Notes: a model not told the origin generated them from the letters alone. Shown: positions 51,760 through 63,400, counted from the stretch's first letter. The stretch: DNA of 64,000 bases from Rhizomucor pusillus (GCA_900175165.2 FWWN02000610.1:90235-154234), one strand, 5' to 3'. Numbers and translations are program-made.

Positions 51760-54135
51760 ATGTCTTTCCAAACCTTCCCTGCTTCCTTGCCGTACTTTGA
51801 CGCTCTTCACGATCAAGCGCTTTTGGATAACGACATCAAGTCCTTGTCCGATGGCATCGTCCACGAGCTCAAGGTCCCTCAAGGCAGCATGGACGAGAGC
51901 GAGTCGGCGACTGCGGCTTCTTCCCCGTTCATGGATGCTTTGACAGGGATAGGAAACCTTCAGCTTACGACAAATGGAGCTGTCGCGCACTTGTCTACAC
52001 TTGATGCCTGTCTGGATCTTTACAACGAGCTGCGCAAGTCAGCTTCGCTTGAGGTCATTATTCCTCTCCTCGACAAGGCTTGGCGTCAAGACTCCGTAAC
52101 TACTTTGCACATCATCTGGCATGCGCGCTCCATCCATCAAGGCAAAAGCGAGAATGACATCTTTTACGTCGCATTTGGCTGGCTTTTGAAGAATCATCCT
52201 CAGACTGCATTGCGTAACCTGCAACTTCTAGTGGCTGGCTGCATCCCCCTCAAGAAGAACAACAAGAGAAAACGCGAGGCGAAGGAAGAAGGTTGGGAAT
52301 TGATGGATGAAGATGGAGAGGATGATAATGCTCTTTTTGCGACGCACGGCTACTGGAAGGACTTGGCGAATCTCTGCACCTTGTACGTGGAAGGGGAACT
52401 GTTCACCGGTCCCGAAAACCCAGACAGCACTTTCAAAGCATTGAATCGCAAGCAACCCGAGCGGAAAGAGAAGGCAAAGACAAGCTTCCAGAAATGGACC
52501 GAGCGCAAAACCAACAGCAAACAGTTCTACGAATCGATCAGGGACTTGCCGGAGCAAGAGCAAGCTCAGAAACGCGCTGAACGCGCTGCGCAGATCCAAG
52601 AACGGTTGGATCAAGAAAAGGAGGCACAGAAAAATGAAAAGCGGGCATTGCGTGGAACAAGACAAGAGCGCATATCCAAACTTTTGCAAGAGGACAAGCT
52701 GTACAGATCTTTGCACTTCACCGTTGCACGACTCTTTGCAGACCGGCTCAGCAAGGATTTGCAGCAGCTCAAGGACAACAAGAAGGCTAAAAAGAACGAC
52801 GGCAGCAAATGTGACAAATACGCTGATGCAAAGGGCTTGAGCTTGGCATCAAAGTGGGCACCAACCTTGCGACGAGCACACGACAAGTATACGTTGCTGG
52901 CAACGTCTATCGCGGAAGCCCTTTACCCGCCCTCGGTTCACCAAGAAAAGGAAGAAACTCGCGAACACTATCTCAACAAGGTCCGCGAACTATATCGCAA
53001 GGAGTACCTTAGCCCTCTCCGCGGCGCGTTGGTTGTTACCGAATCTCTCATGTCCAGCAACCAGTGGAAGAACATTGATTTTTCTCACGTATCCTCAAAG
53101 TGTATGCATCGCAACAGCGCCAACTTTTACAAGCATGCCGAGAAGGAGTTCCTGCAGTATATGGAAACTGTAATCAAGGGCAAACGCACTATCAGTGGCG
53201 CTACGCTGCAACCCCACGAACTCGTCGAACTGGTGTGGAAGATCATCAATCCCGGCTTGTTTGAAATCCCTGTTGCTGGCAACGACCAAAAAGTTAAGCA
53301 AGCTCTGATGGATCTCGAAGCTAACCGAGCCAATGCTCAGTGGAAAACATTGGTGGAATCTATTCGGAGCAGCGCTGTCGATAATGAAAAGTCAAGCGTG
53401 GGTGAAGCCATTGCTGTCTGCGACGTCTCTGGATCCATGATGGACGCATACGGTTCTCCAGTCGTTCCTATGCATGCATCTATTGGTCTTTCGATCCTTT
53501 TGGCGGAACTAGCAAAACCACCGTTCACAAATGCCATGATCTCATTCACGGAAGTTGCTCAAGCAATCAACTTGGATCCAGAAGATACCTTTGTTGAAAA
53601 AGTGCGAAAGGTCCGTCGGGCTCCTTGGGGTGGATCTACAAATCTGTTGTCCGTATTCGAAGATGTTATCCTTCCAATCGCCAAGAAGAACAATCTCAAG
53701 CAGAAAGACATGGTCAAGCGGCTGTTTGTCTTTACGGATATGGAATTCGATTGCAACGGCTCCTTTGCGAACCGGTGGGAAACTACTTACGATACCATCA
53801 AGAAATTGTTTGCAGAGGCTGGCTACGAGGTGCCCGAAATCGTGTGGTGGAACTTGTCTGGTCAACGTTATTCTTACATGCGTCCGGAGTCATCTATCCC
53901 CGTTACAAAGGATGTTGAAGGCTGTGCATTGCTCTCTGGTTACTCTGCTGCGTTGATGAAGACATTCATTGAAGGCGAAGAAGCTGAAGAAGAGGAAGAA
54001 CAAGACCAAGATGAAAAGACACAAGATGGCGAAGAAAAGCCTAAACCGAAAAAACGGGAAAAGATCACTCCCTTGGGTATCATGATGAAGGCCGTATACC
54101 ATGAAACTTTCAAGGACCTGGCTGTATATGATTAA
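51760..54135 (+). CDS. DUF2828 / von Willebrand A domain protein
   Basis: A single uninterrupted 791-codon frame, unusual in this intron-rich window. The protein matches the DUF2828 layout: an N-terminal helical part (LDACLDLYNELRKSASLEVI, then HIIWHARSIHQGKSENDIFY, FGWLLKNHP), a charged Lys/Glu-rich insertion (about residues 165-340), and a C-terminal vWA-like domain. The MIDAS motif is visible as DVSGSMMDAYGSP near residue 553, with the later LFVFTDMEFD. The tail is acidic then basic. The combination resembles TROVE/Ro60-like proteins in general design. Function in fungi is not established. The N-terminus follows a strong pyrimidine tract immediately before the ATG, as in highly expressed fungal genes. 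Confidence 0.85.
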   Translation: MSFQTFPASLPYFDALHDQALLDNDIKSLSDGIVHELKVPQGSMDESESATAASSPFMDALTGIGNLQLTTNGAVAHLSTLDACLDLYNELRKSASLEVIIPLLDKAWRQDSVTTLHIIWHARSIHQGKSENDIFYVAFGWLLKNHPQTALRNLQLLVAGCIPLKKNNKRKREAKEEGWELMDEDGEDDNALFATHGYWKDLANLCTLYVEGELFTGPENPDSTFKALNRKQPERKEKAKTSFQKWTERKTNSKQFYESIRDLPEQEQAQKRAERAAQIQERLDQEKEAQKNEKRALRGTRQERISKLLQEDKLYRSLHFTVARLFADRLSKDLQQLKDNKKAKKNDGSKCDKYADAKGLSLASKWAPTLRRAHDKYTLLATSIAEALYPPSVHQEKEETREHYLNKVRELYRKEYLSPLRGALVVTESLMSSNQWKNIDFSHVSSKCMHRNSANFYKHAEKEFLQYMETVIKGKRTISGATLQPHELVELVWKIINPGLFEIPVAGNDQKVKQALMDLEANRANAQWKTLVESIRSSAVDNEKSSVGEAIAVCDVSGSMMDAYGSPVVPMHASIGLSILLAELAKPPFTNAMISFTEVAQAINLDPEDTFVEKVRKVRRAPWGGSTNLLSVFEDVILPIAKKNNLKQKDMVKRLFVFTDMEFDCNGSFANRWETTYDTIKKLFAEAGYEVPEIVWWNLSGQRYSYMRPESSIPVTKDVEGCALLSGYSAALMKTFIEGEEAEEEEEQDQDEKTQDGEEKPKPKKREKITPLGIMMKAVYHETFKDLAVYD

Positions 54136-54366
54136 AAACTACATTGCATCTCACCACATGTATATACACATTGCCTTCGTCGTTGTAGCATAAGAAAGTA
54201 CAAAAAAAAAAAAAAGAATCGTTGCATTTATAGTTTACAAGCTCATGTTATCAATTTCATTGTTATTATTTGAACAATCAGGCATCTATGTCCAATTTTG
54301 GAAAACTTTGAGTAATACAATTCCATCAAGTACCGTTACAGGAGGAATGAGGAAAGAAATGAGAAT

Positions 54367-56462
54367 TTATTTGAGATCCACAAAGAAATTCCATCGTCCA
54401 TCTAATAAGCCTTTGGCTGTGTCTTCCAAGAGAATTTCTCGTCTGTGTTTCACATACACAGACTTGTCCAACACAGCCTGTCGCAATTGCGCAATCTTAT
54501 CGCGTTCCAAAGGCTTCTCCAAGAGCTCTGAAAGCTGCTCCGTAGCCATTTCCAAGTCTCTTTGGTTATCCTGACGAATTGTATCGGATTAATATATGCT
54601 ATACATAATTTTGTTTGGACGTTAATTGTTTACCTCAAATATTTCAGTTTCGTTAGTTCTCGCCAGGTAGAATGCGAATGCATAAGTCCACTTGAGAGTC
54701 ATGCGGCACTGAACTGTCACGTCAACAGCCTTCTTCAGGAACTGTACTTCAATCCAGGACAAATCACTTGTCTGCTGCATTTCCTCCATTTTCTTCTCAG
54801 TCTTGAGATACAGATCCTGATCTAATCGAGCCGACTGTTCATGGTTCGCATATCGGTTGTAATACTATCCAGAGCGATAAGCTCTAGCAAATTTCGCAAA
54901 TTCTAAATGATGACATGTATAACTCACATGCAGGTAGCGTTCAAGGCTAGCACGGGATTGGGTCTGGTTCTCTCTGGCTTCTTCGCTGCTCTTTTCGTCG
55001 TAACGGTTGCAGTTATACCACGATGTACCATGTTCCGACCACGGTCCTGCAGTTTATGCTTCAATGGTATGCCTCTACCTGCAGTATTGCATCACTCTCC
55101 TTACCCATGCAAACCCAGCAGAATTCATGGCGACATTTCCTGCAGGTCATGTGGTTACAACCACCATTTTTCTCGATTGTTGATTGACAGTGAGGGCACT
55201 CCTTTGTATGTGCAGAGATCCAGTTTGCAGTTTCCGAATCGTCTTCGCATTTTTTGAGCCACTTCTTTACGATGGCGCATATAGCGGGCTATCCAAGTGA
55301 GAGAATTGTGTTTAGATTTAGGGGTTTCTGACCATCGGATAAATAATGTCATCCTCATTCTATTTTTCTCCATACCTGATGATCGGCCAGGCCGCAGCCA
55401 AAACAAAATTTATAACCACATGCACACTGTACAGTTGGAACTATAGATGTCAAAGAAGTGCTGGGTATATGACACTCTATAGCATATTCACAGTCAGGGG
55501 CTGGACACCAGCGCAGGAAATCATTGTCATCCACAAATGTGCGGTTAAGAAGTGTTCGGTATTTCGCCATGGTTTTGGAATCCACCAATTTTTCCACGGT
55601 TTTTTCATCGACAATGACATTGCATTTATCTTGCGGGCACTCGATCCTCCGACTTTCGCCTTCATTTTGAATTTTCTGCTGCAGATAATGGACGTAGCAT
55701 GTTTTGCAGAAGCGATGACCGCAAGCAACACAGACAGTTTCCATGTCAGGATCATCGTCGCAGCAAATATCGCACACAAAGGGTTCCTTTAGAGGGAGGT
55801 CTTTGGCACGCATAATTGCTTGATTGGCATCATCGCCAGTGTTGATCCCTGCTGATCGCATCACTTTGTCTGGAGTCTCCATGTATCGCTCAAACAGCTT
55901 TTCTTTGTTCCATCGAAAATATCGTAAGAGAGTTGCTGAATCATCCTGTGAAAGCCCTGCATTGGTGGGATATGGAATCCTTTGTAAGCAACGAGAGCAG
56001 GAGAGGGGTGGGGGTAGCTCATGGGATCGCCGCCCTGTTGCAATAACTCACCTAATATGGTGGCAACCTGCTCAATCTCCTTATCTTGTATCTTCACGAG
56101 ATTAGCGTTACTTTGCACGCCATATTCTACTTCGTAAGCTTTGTGCTGCGGCTTTTCGGCGAATGCTCCGTCGAATACCATGTCCGTATCGGCAAAGTCT
56201 TCATTTCCTGTTGAGTCAAAGTGTCAAGTGGACATTTAATATGGTTCGTCTGGAACACTTACCAGAGTCGCCTACGGAGCTCGCAGACTCATCCAGTTCC
56301 AGATCGCTGTCCTCATCCATGGTATCTTCAGCATCGAGCTACAAACAGGTCCAATGTAAGCAACTCAGATCCTTTGCAGGAATTGTCCAACAATCGCAGC
56401 AAAAAGCTTGTCTCGCTAGAATACTTGCCATAAAGTTGTCATCATAATCGCTGTCCGAGGCC
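54367..56462 (-). CDS. Ariadne-type RBR E3 ubiquitin ligase
   Basis: A multi-exon gene starting [12 protein letters not shown] (56462), with the acidic N-terminal region typical of Ariadne proteins. RING1 is [20 protein letters not shown], then RFCKTCY (about 55760). The IBR follows ([14 protein letters not shown], then [12 protein letters not shown]), and RING2/Rcat is in the exons around 55250-55060 ([20 protein letters not shown], then EFCWVC). The [12 protein letters not shown] cysteine is the catalytic thioester residue of RBR ligases. The C-terminal Ariadne helical domain ([15 protein letters not shown] through [18 protein letters not shown]) is complete and ends at TAA 54367-54369. It transfers ubiquitin from E2 via the Rcat cysteine and is a neddylated-CRL partner in other eukaryotes. 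It is convergent with the DUF2828 gene, 231 bp apart. Confidence 0.9.
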
Positions 56463-56701
56463 ATCGCTTTCAACCGGAGCTTTGTACAGCGGCTTGAGCA
56501 AAGGTGGGATTCAACAATTGGAAACAGTTCAAAAGAGATTAACGCCGTCTCCGTCAGGGCTGACTTTTTGAACCAATTTGGGTAAAGTTGTTCAGGCTTG
56601 GGATTGCGCAAATCATTCAACAGGATCGGTTTCTTTTAAAGCTACAAAAGCACATCTTTGTTGTTTTTAAAAAGACAAGAAATGAGAAAAAAGTCTATTA
56701 T

Positions 56702-59235
56702 CTAAAATCGAGTGATATCTCTGCCGAGAGCCCAGGTCAAGAACCTATGGAGAATAGGACAGTGAGCTACATTGGATAAGCGTTTTCATTTTGGAGGGAC
56801 TTACCAGTACATGGGTATTAAGATCTTGTTACGCATGCTGACGCTCATGCTAAGATAAGCAGATCTTTGAAGAAGGATTAGCAATGACAAGTCGTGCTGT
56901 ATCTAGAGACAATCCCATCTCACCTCCAGAACACCCAAGCCATGTGACCACCTTCTTTGGCCTTTTCATGAACGGGTGACATGTCTATAACCGCCTCCCA
57001 GGATCCGATGTACGCCTACATAAAGGCAATCAGCCAAAAGGAATATAAAGATATTCTAATGTCTTTACAACATCAACTCACCATGGAACCATGGCTAGCA
57101 AATTTAAAGTCTTCCGTCTGCACCTTGCCGGTCTTTGCTTCCTTGTTAAGAGCTTGAAAGATTAAAGCGATTTGTAAGCACCTTGCGTATTCCTTTGTAT
57201 GGTTCTCTGCTTACTTTTTCCCAAATAAATAGCTTGCTGGTTTGCAACTGATGGTAATATGGAATGAGGATTCCTGCATCGAAAATTCCTGAATATGCTT
57301 TGAGCTTACCTTGAGCTGTCGCAGGTAGAGCGTAGTTTTCTATCGTGGCACAATCTCCAAGTGCATATCTATTATTTTGCATGATTCCATGTTAACTTTG
57401 GTGCATATTACAAAGCATTTTCAGATTATTACACATTGGGATATGGCTGCTTTGTTTCCATGTCAAGCACTTGCAGCCTGCCATTCGTCAAGAGACTATC
57501 AAATAATAGAGTACTATGTATAGTTCTGTTGATTGATTAGCGACGCTCATTTTTCTTACCGCTGACTACGCTCTTCTTTGGCAACAGCCTTACAAGATTG
57601 CACGAGCGGATTGGGCATGAGGCCTGTGGCCCAAACTAACATGCCAAACGGTACTATACACGCAATTAAGTATCCTGCTACATACTTGACAATGGAGTGC
57701 TTTTACTCTCTTACCATCGCCTTCTTCTTTTGTGCGTATAACATCCTTTTCAACAGACAAAACGTGTGTACCTGTCTTTAAATGGAATATGAAATTTAGG
57801 TTTGCATGTAATTTTATTCAGTGCATGTATACGTCGCCGTTGTTACCTTGACTTGGATGCCGTGTCTCTGGAATTTGCGAGTCGCATAAGTTGCCAGATT
57901 CTTGTCGAATGAACCTAGAATAGTTGGTGCAACGTCGTACACAGTCATGCGAGTGTGCTTGATAAGCTGAGGATACAATCTTGACAAGTCCTCCTTGATG
58001 AAATCATACAACTCAGCCGAAAATTCGACGCCCTATTGTGCTGAGCCGTTAGCTAGGATCCCGGCAGTTTCCAAAACAAAACATACAGTGGGACCACCAC
58101 CGACAACCGCAAAGTGTAGCTTCTTGAGCTTTTCTGCCTCTGACACGCCAGGCTGCGCGGCGTATTCGAAGCCTAAATAGGCGCTATCATGTTAGACTCT
58201 AGAAGTTGATTACACTTTGAATATTATTGTTTGCCTACATTCCAAAATACGAGCACGGATTTTACGTGCATCACTGATCTCCTTCAAAAAGTAGCCATGC
58301 TCTTTCACTCCAGGCGTGTTGAATGTGTTGGAATATGCACCAACAGCGATCACCAATTTATCGTAATCGAGTTCAAATGTCGCGCCCTTATCTGGATGGG
58401 ATTTAGCACCGATAAATCTTTTCTTTCACAAGCACGACTAGCTTACTGTCATCCAGAGTGGAAGTACATGTAATTTTTTGATTCTTGAAATCTACAGAAA
58501 GGCAATTGCGAGATAGTTACATCATGTTTCTTTCTCTCTCTTTCTCTGCAGCCAACGCATTTAATTACCGATATTATCACACCAAGCTTGGTGATAATCA
58601 AGATTAACAGAGTAACCGCGCACGGGTTCAGTGATGCATCGCGGCTCCAGGGAACCGACGGATGTTCTACAATGTAGTTGTCAGTAATCTGGGATAGATT
58701 TCTTTTCTTTTTTACTCGATCACGATCTTATTTACCCTGCTAGCAACGGTGTAAACAGAAAATGGTTTCTATCACCAAATGACGTTGAGTAAGTGATGCA
58801 GGCCGATATATTTTGTATCGATTTCTACCTTGGAGATACAACAGTTACATTGTATTCACTCTTGTTGAGATGCCGCATGAGCTTGAATCCTTCAAAGACA
58901 AAAATCAAGATTAGATATTCTCGATTTCATTGGCATAGCTCTTGTAAATGATTACCTGCCCATCCCGATCCTGATAACATCACATTTGATATGTAATTAG
59001 CAAAGCAATGTTTAGAAAGCAATGCGTTTCCTACCGAGAATGACGACTCTGCCTATCCAAGCAAGTTAGGACGCTGCTGCTGCATGAATTGTCACGTGGC
59101 AGTTGCTTACCTTGAGAACTTCCAAGGGTACGAGTTCGCGTGCTAACGTTTGCAAATGATCCTTGCAGCAAACAATTCGTATTAGACGGCTTAAAACTAC
59201 TATGCACGTATAGATACCCTACTTGTTTGGAGACC
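56702..59235 (-). CDS. type II (alternative, external) NADH:ubiquinone oxidoreductase
   Basis: A heavily split gene for a peripheral mitochondrial NDH-2. The FAD-binding Rossmann motif is rebuilt across two microexons: GRVVILG (18 nt exon, about 59055) then SGWA (15 nt, about 58970), joining [20 protein letters not shown]. Then come [11 protein letters not shown] with [31 protein letters not shown], the second dinucleotide motif [17 protein letters not shown], and the membrane-binding C-terminus ([20 protein letters not shown], then the last exon [13 protein letters not shown] and TAG). The enzyme oxidises NADH and reduces ubiquinone without proton pumping. The 5' exon and mitochondrial targeting sequence are not resolved. 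An ATG at about 59551, with an Arg/Ser-rich frame, is a possible but unproven first exon. Confidence 0.87.
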
Positions 59236-59797
59236 CCATTTGCTAAAAGTAGTGCAAAAGTGAGGTCCTCGCAGAAACGTATTTACTGCTAATCAATACG
59301 GCGTGAGAAACGTAGATCAGGATTATATGGTAAAACATTCATTTGTAGAGATAATTACATAAAGACATGCACGAGAGAGAGAGAGAGAAGTAGAAGAAGA
59401 AAGAAGTATGCATGGGGGTTGTTTGCCCGTGCAGGGCAGAAAAATGCTTGCTGGATAAGGCATTCGGGTTCGGAGACCAATGCCTTGCCCGATTAGCGTC
59501 ACTGGATGCGTTTGCCTTGTATGCTGCCCCGATGGGTTTCTTTCCCATCAAGATTTCTATAATTACATGAAAAGGAAAGCCAAAGAGAAAAAAATGTACA
59601 AATAAAAAAGGTAAATGAAGGAAAAAGGTGGGAAAGTACCTCCCACAGTTTTACGCGCACAGATGCACCTCTTCCGAAATTTGAGTCATTGCCCAAAAAT
59701 GAAAAAAAAAAACTTATCCGCCCGAGCACCCGATTAACATTCCCTCAAACGTAAATAATATCTTCTTTCCTGAATTTCTAAGTCTTGCATTCTATTT

Positions 59798-61108
59798 TTA
59801 TTGAGATGGAGATGGAGGCTTCCCAAGGAGAGAGTGGTGGATGTTGACAGAAGGCAGACGAGAAACAGCAGCTTGACGAGCTTGTTGTTGCATGAGGGCG
59901 CTAGAGAGCAATCATAGTCAGGATCAACATTCCTAAAGTTATTACCGACTCAGATCACTTACTCCATGATAACCAAGGCAGCCATAGACTCGACGATGGG
60001 CACTGCTCTTGGGACAACACATGGGTCGTGACGACCGCGAGCTGCCAATGTACCGGCCTCGCCGTCGTAGGAGGCAGTCTTCTGATCTTGAGAGATAGTA
60101 GCTGGAGGCTTGAAGGCTACGCGGAAGTAGATGTTCTCGCCGTTGGAAATACCACCCTGTACACCTCCAGAATAGTTGGTTGCTGTGCCGAGCTTATCCT
60201 GTTTTTGCACAAAAGCATCGTTGTGAAGATGTCCTGCCATCTTTGTACCGTTGAACCCGGAACCAAACTCGAAACCCTTGGTAGCAGGGATGGACAGCAT
60301 AGCGTGAGCCAAGAGGGCCTCCAGTTTATCGAAGCATGGTTCACCCAAACCAACAGGACAGTTGCGGATTACACAGGTGACAGTGCCACCGATAGAATCC
60401 TTCTCTTCTGACTTTTTGGTGATTACTTGCTTCATAGCTTCTGCGGTCTCTGGATGCGGGCAGCGTGTAATGTCGGCATCTACTTGTTCGCGGCTGATGG
60501 TATCCAAGAACTTGTAGAACTCGGGATGAACAGATTCGGAATCTTCCAATTCTCGCACAAATGGCATCGCAACCTTTCCGACGCTGGATACAAAAGCTAC
60601 AATCTCTACACCGTGCGCAAGCTTCAGATACTTTTCTGCAATTGCACCGGCAGCAACGCGACCAATAGTTTCGCGAGCAGATGCACGTCCACCACCTGAG
60701 GAGGCTTTAACGCCGTATTTCTGAAGATATGTGTAGTCAGCGTGAGAGGGTCGAGGGTAGATATCAGTCTCGCTGTAGTCGTGCGGTCGCTGATCTTCGT
60801 TGGGTACTTGGAGACCGATCGGCGTTCCCAAAGTAATGCCATACTCTGTACCGGACATAATTGTGACCTTGTCTTTTTCATTACGCTGCAGCGAAGGTCA
60901 GAAAACGGCGACCGCGTGTATAAGAATAAATAAAGCTTACAGGAGTTGTCAGTTTGCTCTGACCAGGACGTCTACGTGACAACTGTGTCTGAATGTCGCT
61001 TTCAGTCAACTCCATTCCAGGAGGGCAACCATCGACAATGGCGCCGACACCTTTGCAGTGCGACTCGCCGTAGGTTGTTACTCGGAATAGTTTGCCAAAG
61101 GTGCTCAT
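59798..61108 (-). CDS. chorismate synthase
   Basis: Exons 61108-60941, 60885-59963 and 59900-59798 sum to 1194 nt (397 residues). It converts EPSP to chorismate using reduced FMN, the last step of the shikimate pathway. Family signatures are clear: [20 protein letters not shown] with the conserved His, [20 protein letters not shown], the [20 protein letters not shown] region, [13 protein letters not shown] with [20 protein letters not shown], and [20 protein letters not shown] near the C-terminus. [19 protein letters not shown] is the last diagnostic block. The third exon adds the usual C-terminal ALMQQQARQ helix. No fused flavin reductase domain is seen, although fungal enzymes are bifunctional without one. 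Confidence 0.97.
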
Positions 61109-61990
61109 TGAGGCGGTGACAAGACAGAAGATCTAAGAACTGCTCATTGACTTTTTTTAATTTTGATCTTTGCGTTTGATGGGACTCCGCCGCTGTCAAA
61201 TCAAAGGTGGCGCGAGGTGAGTCATCTCGGAGCTGCACCGACAAAGTAAAAGCATAAATGTTAGCAAAGAATAAATGTCGTATCTAATAGATACATACAT
61301 TTAAAATGGAATGCAGACTCCAAAACATTAAGTGTGAGAAGCATTGCTCCTTTCACTTTGTAAGCATATTGTTTCTGGTGTTCATAAAAATCCACAGCGG
61401 GTGACTTGACCGTAGTAGCAGATGGATCCGCTTACATTTTAATGATTCTTTTTGGATCTTTTGTTCTAGGAGAGCAAATGCTAGCCATTTGGTATTTTTC
61501 CCTCACTTTTTCGCCATTGCCTTTGCAAGCTCGCATTGTTCTACGGCTGCGGCAGTCTTAACTGCGAACCGCTAAGGTCAAGTATATGATAAATTAAAAC
61601 GAATCCTTGCTGTGATATACTCTCTAATCTCACAAGGAGGTGGACCACAGGCGCTATTAACCCAATTGAACTTTGTCAGACAGATCATTCGGTATATGGC
61701 TTGAGATCCATGATATACGTTGAACAAACAAACTCTAGAAAATACCCTCAATTACTCTATCTTCAGCTTGGATCAGAATGCCACAAACAACGGGATTTGC
61801 GGCTCCGGTTTTGATTACCTTCATTTTGCCGCCAAGTTTCACGAAGTCTGATTTTGGTGAAGAAAATGGTCGGTTTGGCTGTTTGACTTCACGGACAGCA
61901 AGGTCCGTTCGCGATTTCTACGGCTTAACGAAGGATACCCAGTCTGGGCGATCGTTTCTACTCGGTGTCTTCCGCCTCCCACCGAGTAGG
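61109..61990. other. intergenic region, nothing recognised
   Basis: Promoter side of chorismate synthase plus about 0.8 kb with only short open frames on both strands. No repeat or RNA gene was identified. Confidence 0.35.
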
Positions 61991-62575
61991 TTTCCGTTAT
62001 GCCTTTCAAAAATAACTATAAGATAATTTACGTACAACGATTTGGCCATATTTAATTTACCATTGTTGAGCAAAGATGTCGGCTGAGCTAAATATCGTTT
62101 CAAGTATGAGGTCCAAGAGATCGTGGACGAAAGTATCTTCAAGATCCCTTCCTGCTTTTGTTCTGCAGTAGTCTCGGCGTACTATACGCTGTATTACATA
62201 ACAGTATTTCAAAAAGCATAAAGATAGCTGCATCTCACATGTCGTGTAGAATATCCGACACTGTAAGGTCGGTTTCTTGCTTGGATTTGGCAACTTGACG
62301 CATCAACCACGTATGGACGTTATTGACAAGCTTCATTAGCCCGCCTGGAGCGATAAGAATTTGTTTAAGTCCCCAGTGAGCGCCTTTCACTCTTTTGAGT
62401 AGTTCGCGCTCCTATGTGCATCATAATGCTTTCTATTGAAAGGTCTAGGAAAATGAATAATGCTATTTCATGCCTTTACTTTCATTTATGCATACAATGG
62501 CTGGTAAAACTTGGCACAGATAAACATCGTATATCTCAAGATGCCATTCTACTTGTTCTTCCTTCTGTAACTGAC
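61990..62575 (-). CDS. unidentified multi-exon coding region
   Basis: Three pieces join in phase with plausible splice sites. The first (about 62568-62485) reads KEEQVEWHLEIYDVYLCQVL, ending PAI before GTATGC. The second (about 62412-62250) reads ERELLKRVKGAHWGLKQILI, then PGGLMKLVNNVHTWLMRQVA and DLTVSDILHDM. The third (about 62190-62060) reads AETTAEQKQEGILKILSSTI and WTSYLKRYLAQPTSLLNN. Composition is helical and amphipathic with regular Trp, as in real proteins. No start codon exon or terminal exon is secure and I do not recognise a family. It may be a short gene or a fragment. Confidence 0.4.
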
Positions 62576-62599
62576 TTCAAATGAACGCGAGAATGTACG

Positions 62600-62987
62600 T
62601 AAACCTTTTTATTAGAGCCGACAAAACTAGAAAAGGAACGTATGCAGCATCTATAGTTAATGTTCGTGTCAGCTTAGATATCTGCACTCGCGATAGTAAT
62701 TGAAGAGTTCACAACTTTACCTGTACGTTTTGCCACGATGATGCGCACGTTTCCCTGAATTAGTTTACATTCGATTAACGTTTACGCAAGCAGTCAGTCA
62801 CACACTTGGGAGGGTTCTCGCGGATTTCCTTGGTGAATTTTACAACTCTCCCACATTTTTCAATCACGCAAGTGTCCAAAGCAAATGCAGCGACGTTTTC
62901 GCCATCAACCGCTCCCAGTTGGGCAGAGCCAGGTGAAGTGAAGGTGAGCAAGGCAAAAAGGATGACTGTAAGGAACTGGAGACGCAT
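62600..62987 (-). CDS. small secreted cysteine-rich protein
   Basis: The start MRLQFLTVILFALLTFTSPG is a clear signal peptide, cleavage probably after GSA at about residue 22. The first exon (62987-62786) encodes a mature part with Cys in ALDTCVIEKCGRVV and PPKCVTDC. A 31-nt intron (62785-62755, GTAAAC...TTCAG) and a second intron after 62721 (GTAAAG...TATAG) would extend it through HHRGKTYRCC. That gives six cysteines in the mature protein. Without splicing the frame ends at 62775 after CLRKR, 70 residues. The 31-nt intron is shorter than usual, so the short form remains possible. The decayed copy at 40.2 kb conserves the C-terminal HGKAYRCC block and intron 2, favouring the long form. Function unknown; secretion is inferred. 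Confidence 0.6.
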
Positions 62988-63071
62988 GGATTCTAAGATA
63001 GAGTAACTGATTACTTTGTACTGCTATGTGAGTACTTTACATTAAACTTGTGATTCGTTGAGCTGCTTTCA

Positions 63072-63079
63072 CTTTTATA
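63072..63079 (-). promoter_or_regulatory. TATA box of the secreted cysteine-rich gene
   Basis: TATAAAAG on the minus strand, 85 bp before the ATG at 62987. The flanks (CTAGGTATAAAAGTGAAA) and the following AGTACTCA block are shared with the second copy at 40135-40190. Confidence 0.62.
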
Positions 63080-63109
63080 CCTAGAACACTGTAGAGAGAC
63101 GTTGATGAA

Positions 63110-63400
63110 GGCAAGCTACCCAGAACACCATGGTATTATAAGGACATCGACCGGTAAGGAATCGATTCTAGGAGAAGAAAAAGGAGATTGATACAGACGC
63201 CATCTGCAGCGTTTGAAGAACGATACCATCCTAATATGGCTGTACATGTAGCTGCATAGTGCAATACGACTTGTAGTATTTACAGTCCTCAAGTTGGCAT
63301 GATTCAGATTGAAGTCTCCAGGCAGCTGCATTGACTTTAGTGAGAAGCTGTATACACTTGCATAATTGCCACTCCTTGTTTGAAGTAATGCAATCGATTT
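63110..63400 (-). repeat. upstream half of the duplicated unit
   Basis: A diverged repeat of 39860-40060 (+). The best-kept part is GGCGTCTGTATCAATCTCCT followed by TTTCTTCTCCTAG and ATCGATTCC. Upstream, the ACTACAAGT and ATTGCACTATGC blocks are shared. Spacing from the ATCGATTCC block to the start codon is nearly equal in both copies (about 173 and 177 bp). Confidence 0.65.

Noticed and set aside
59339..59551. Candidate first exon and mitochondrial presequence for NDH-2
   Set aside because: Arg/Ser/Ala-rich and plausible, but no donor site was found that joins it in phase to the first secure exon.
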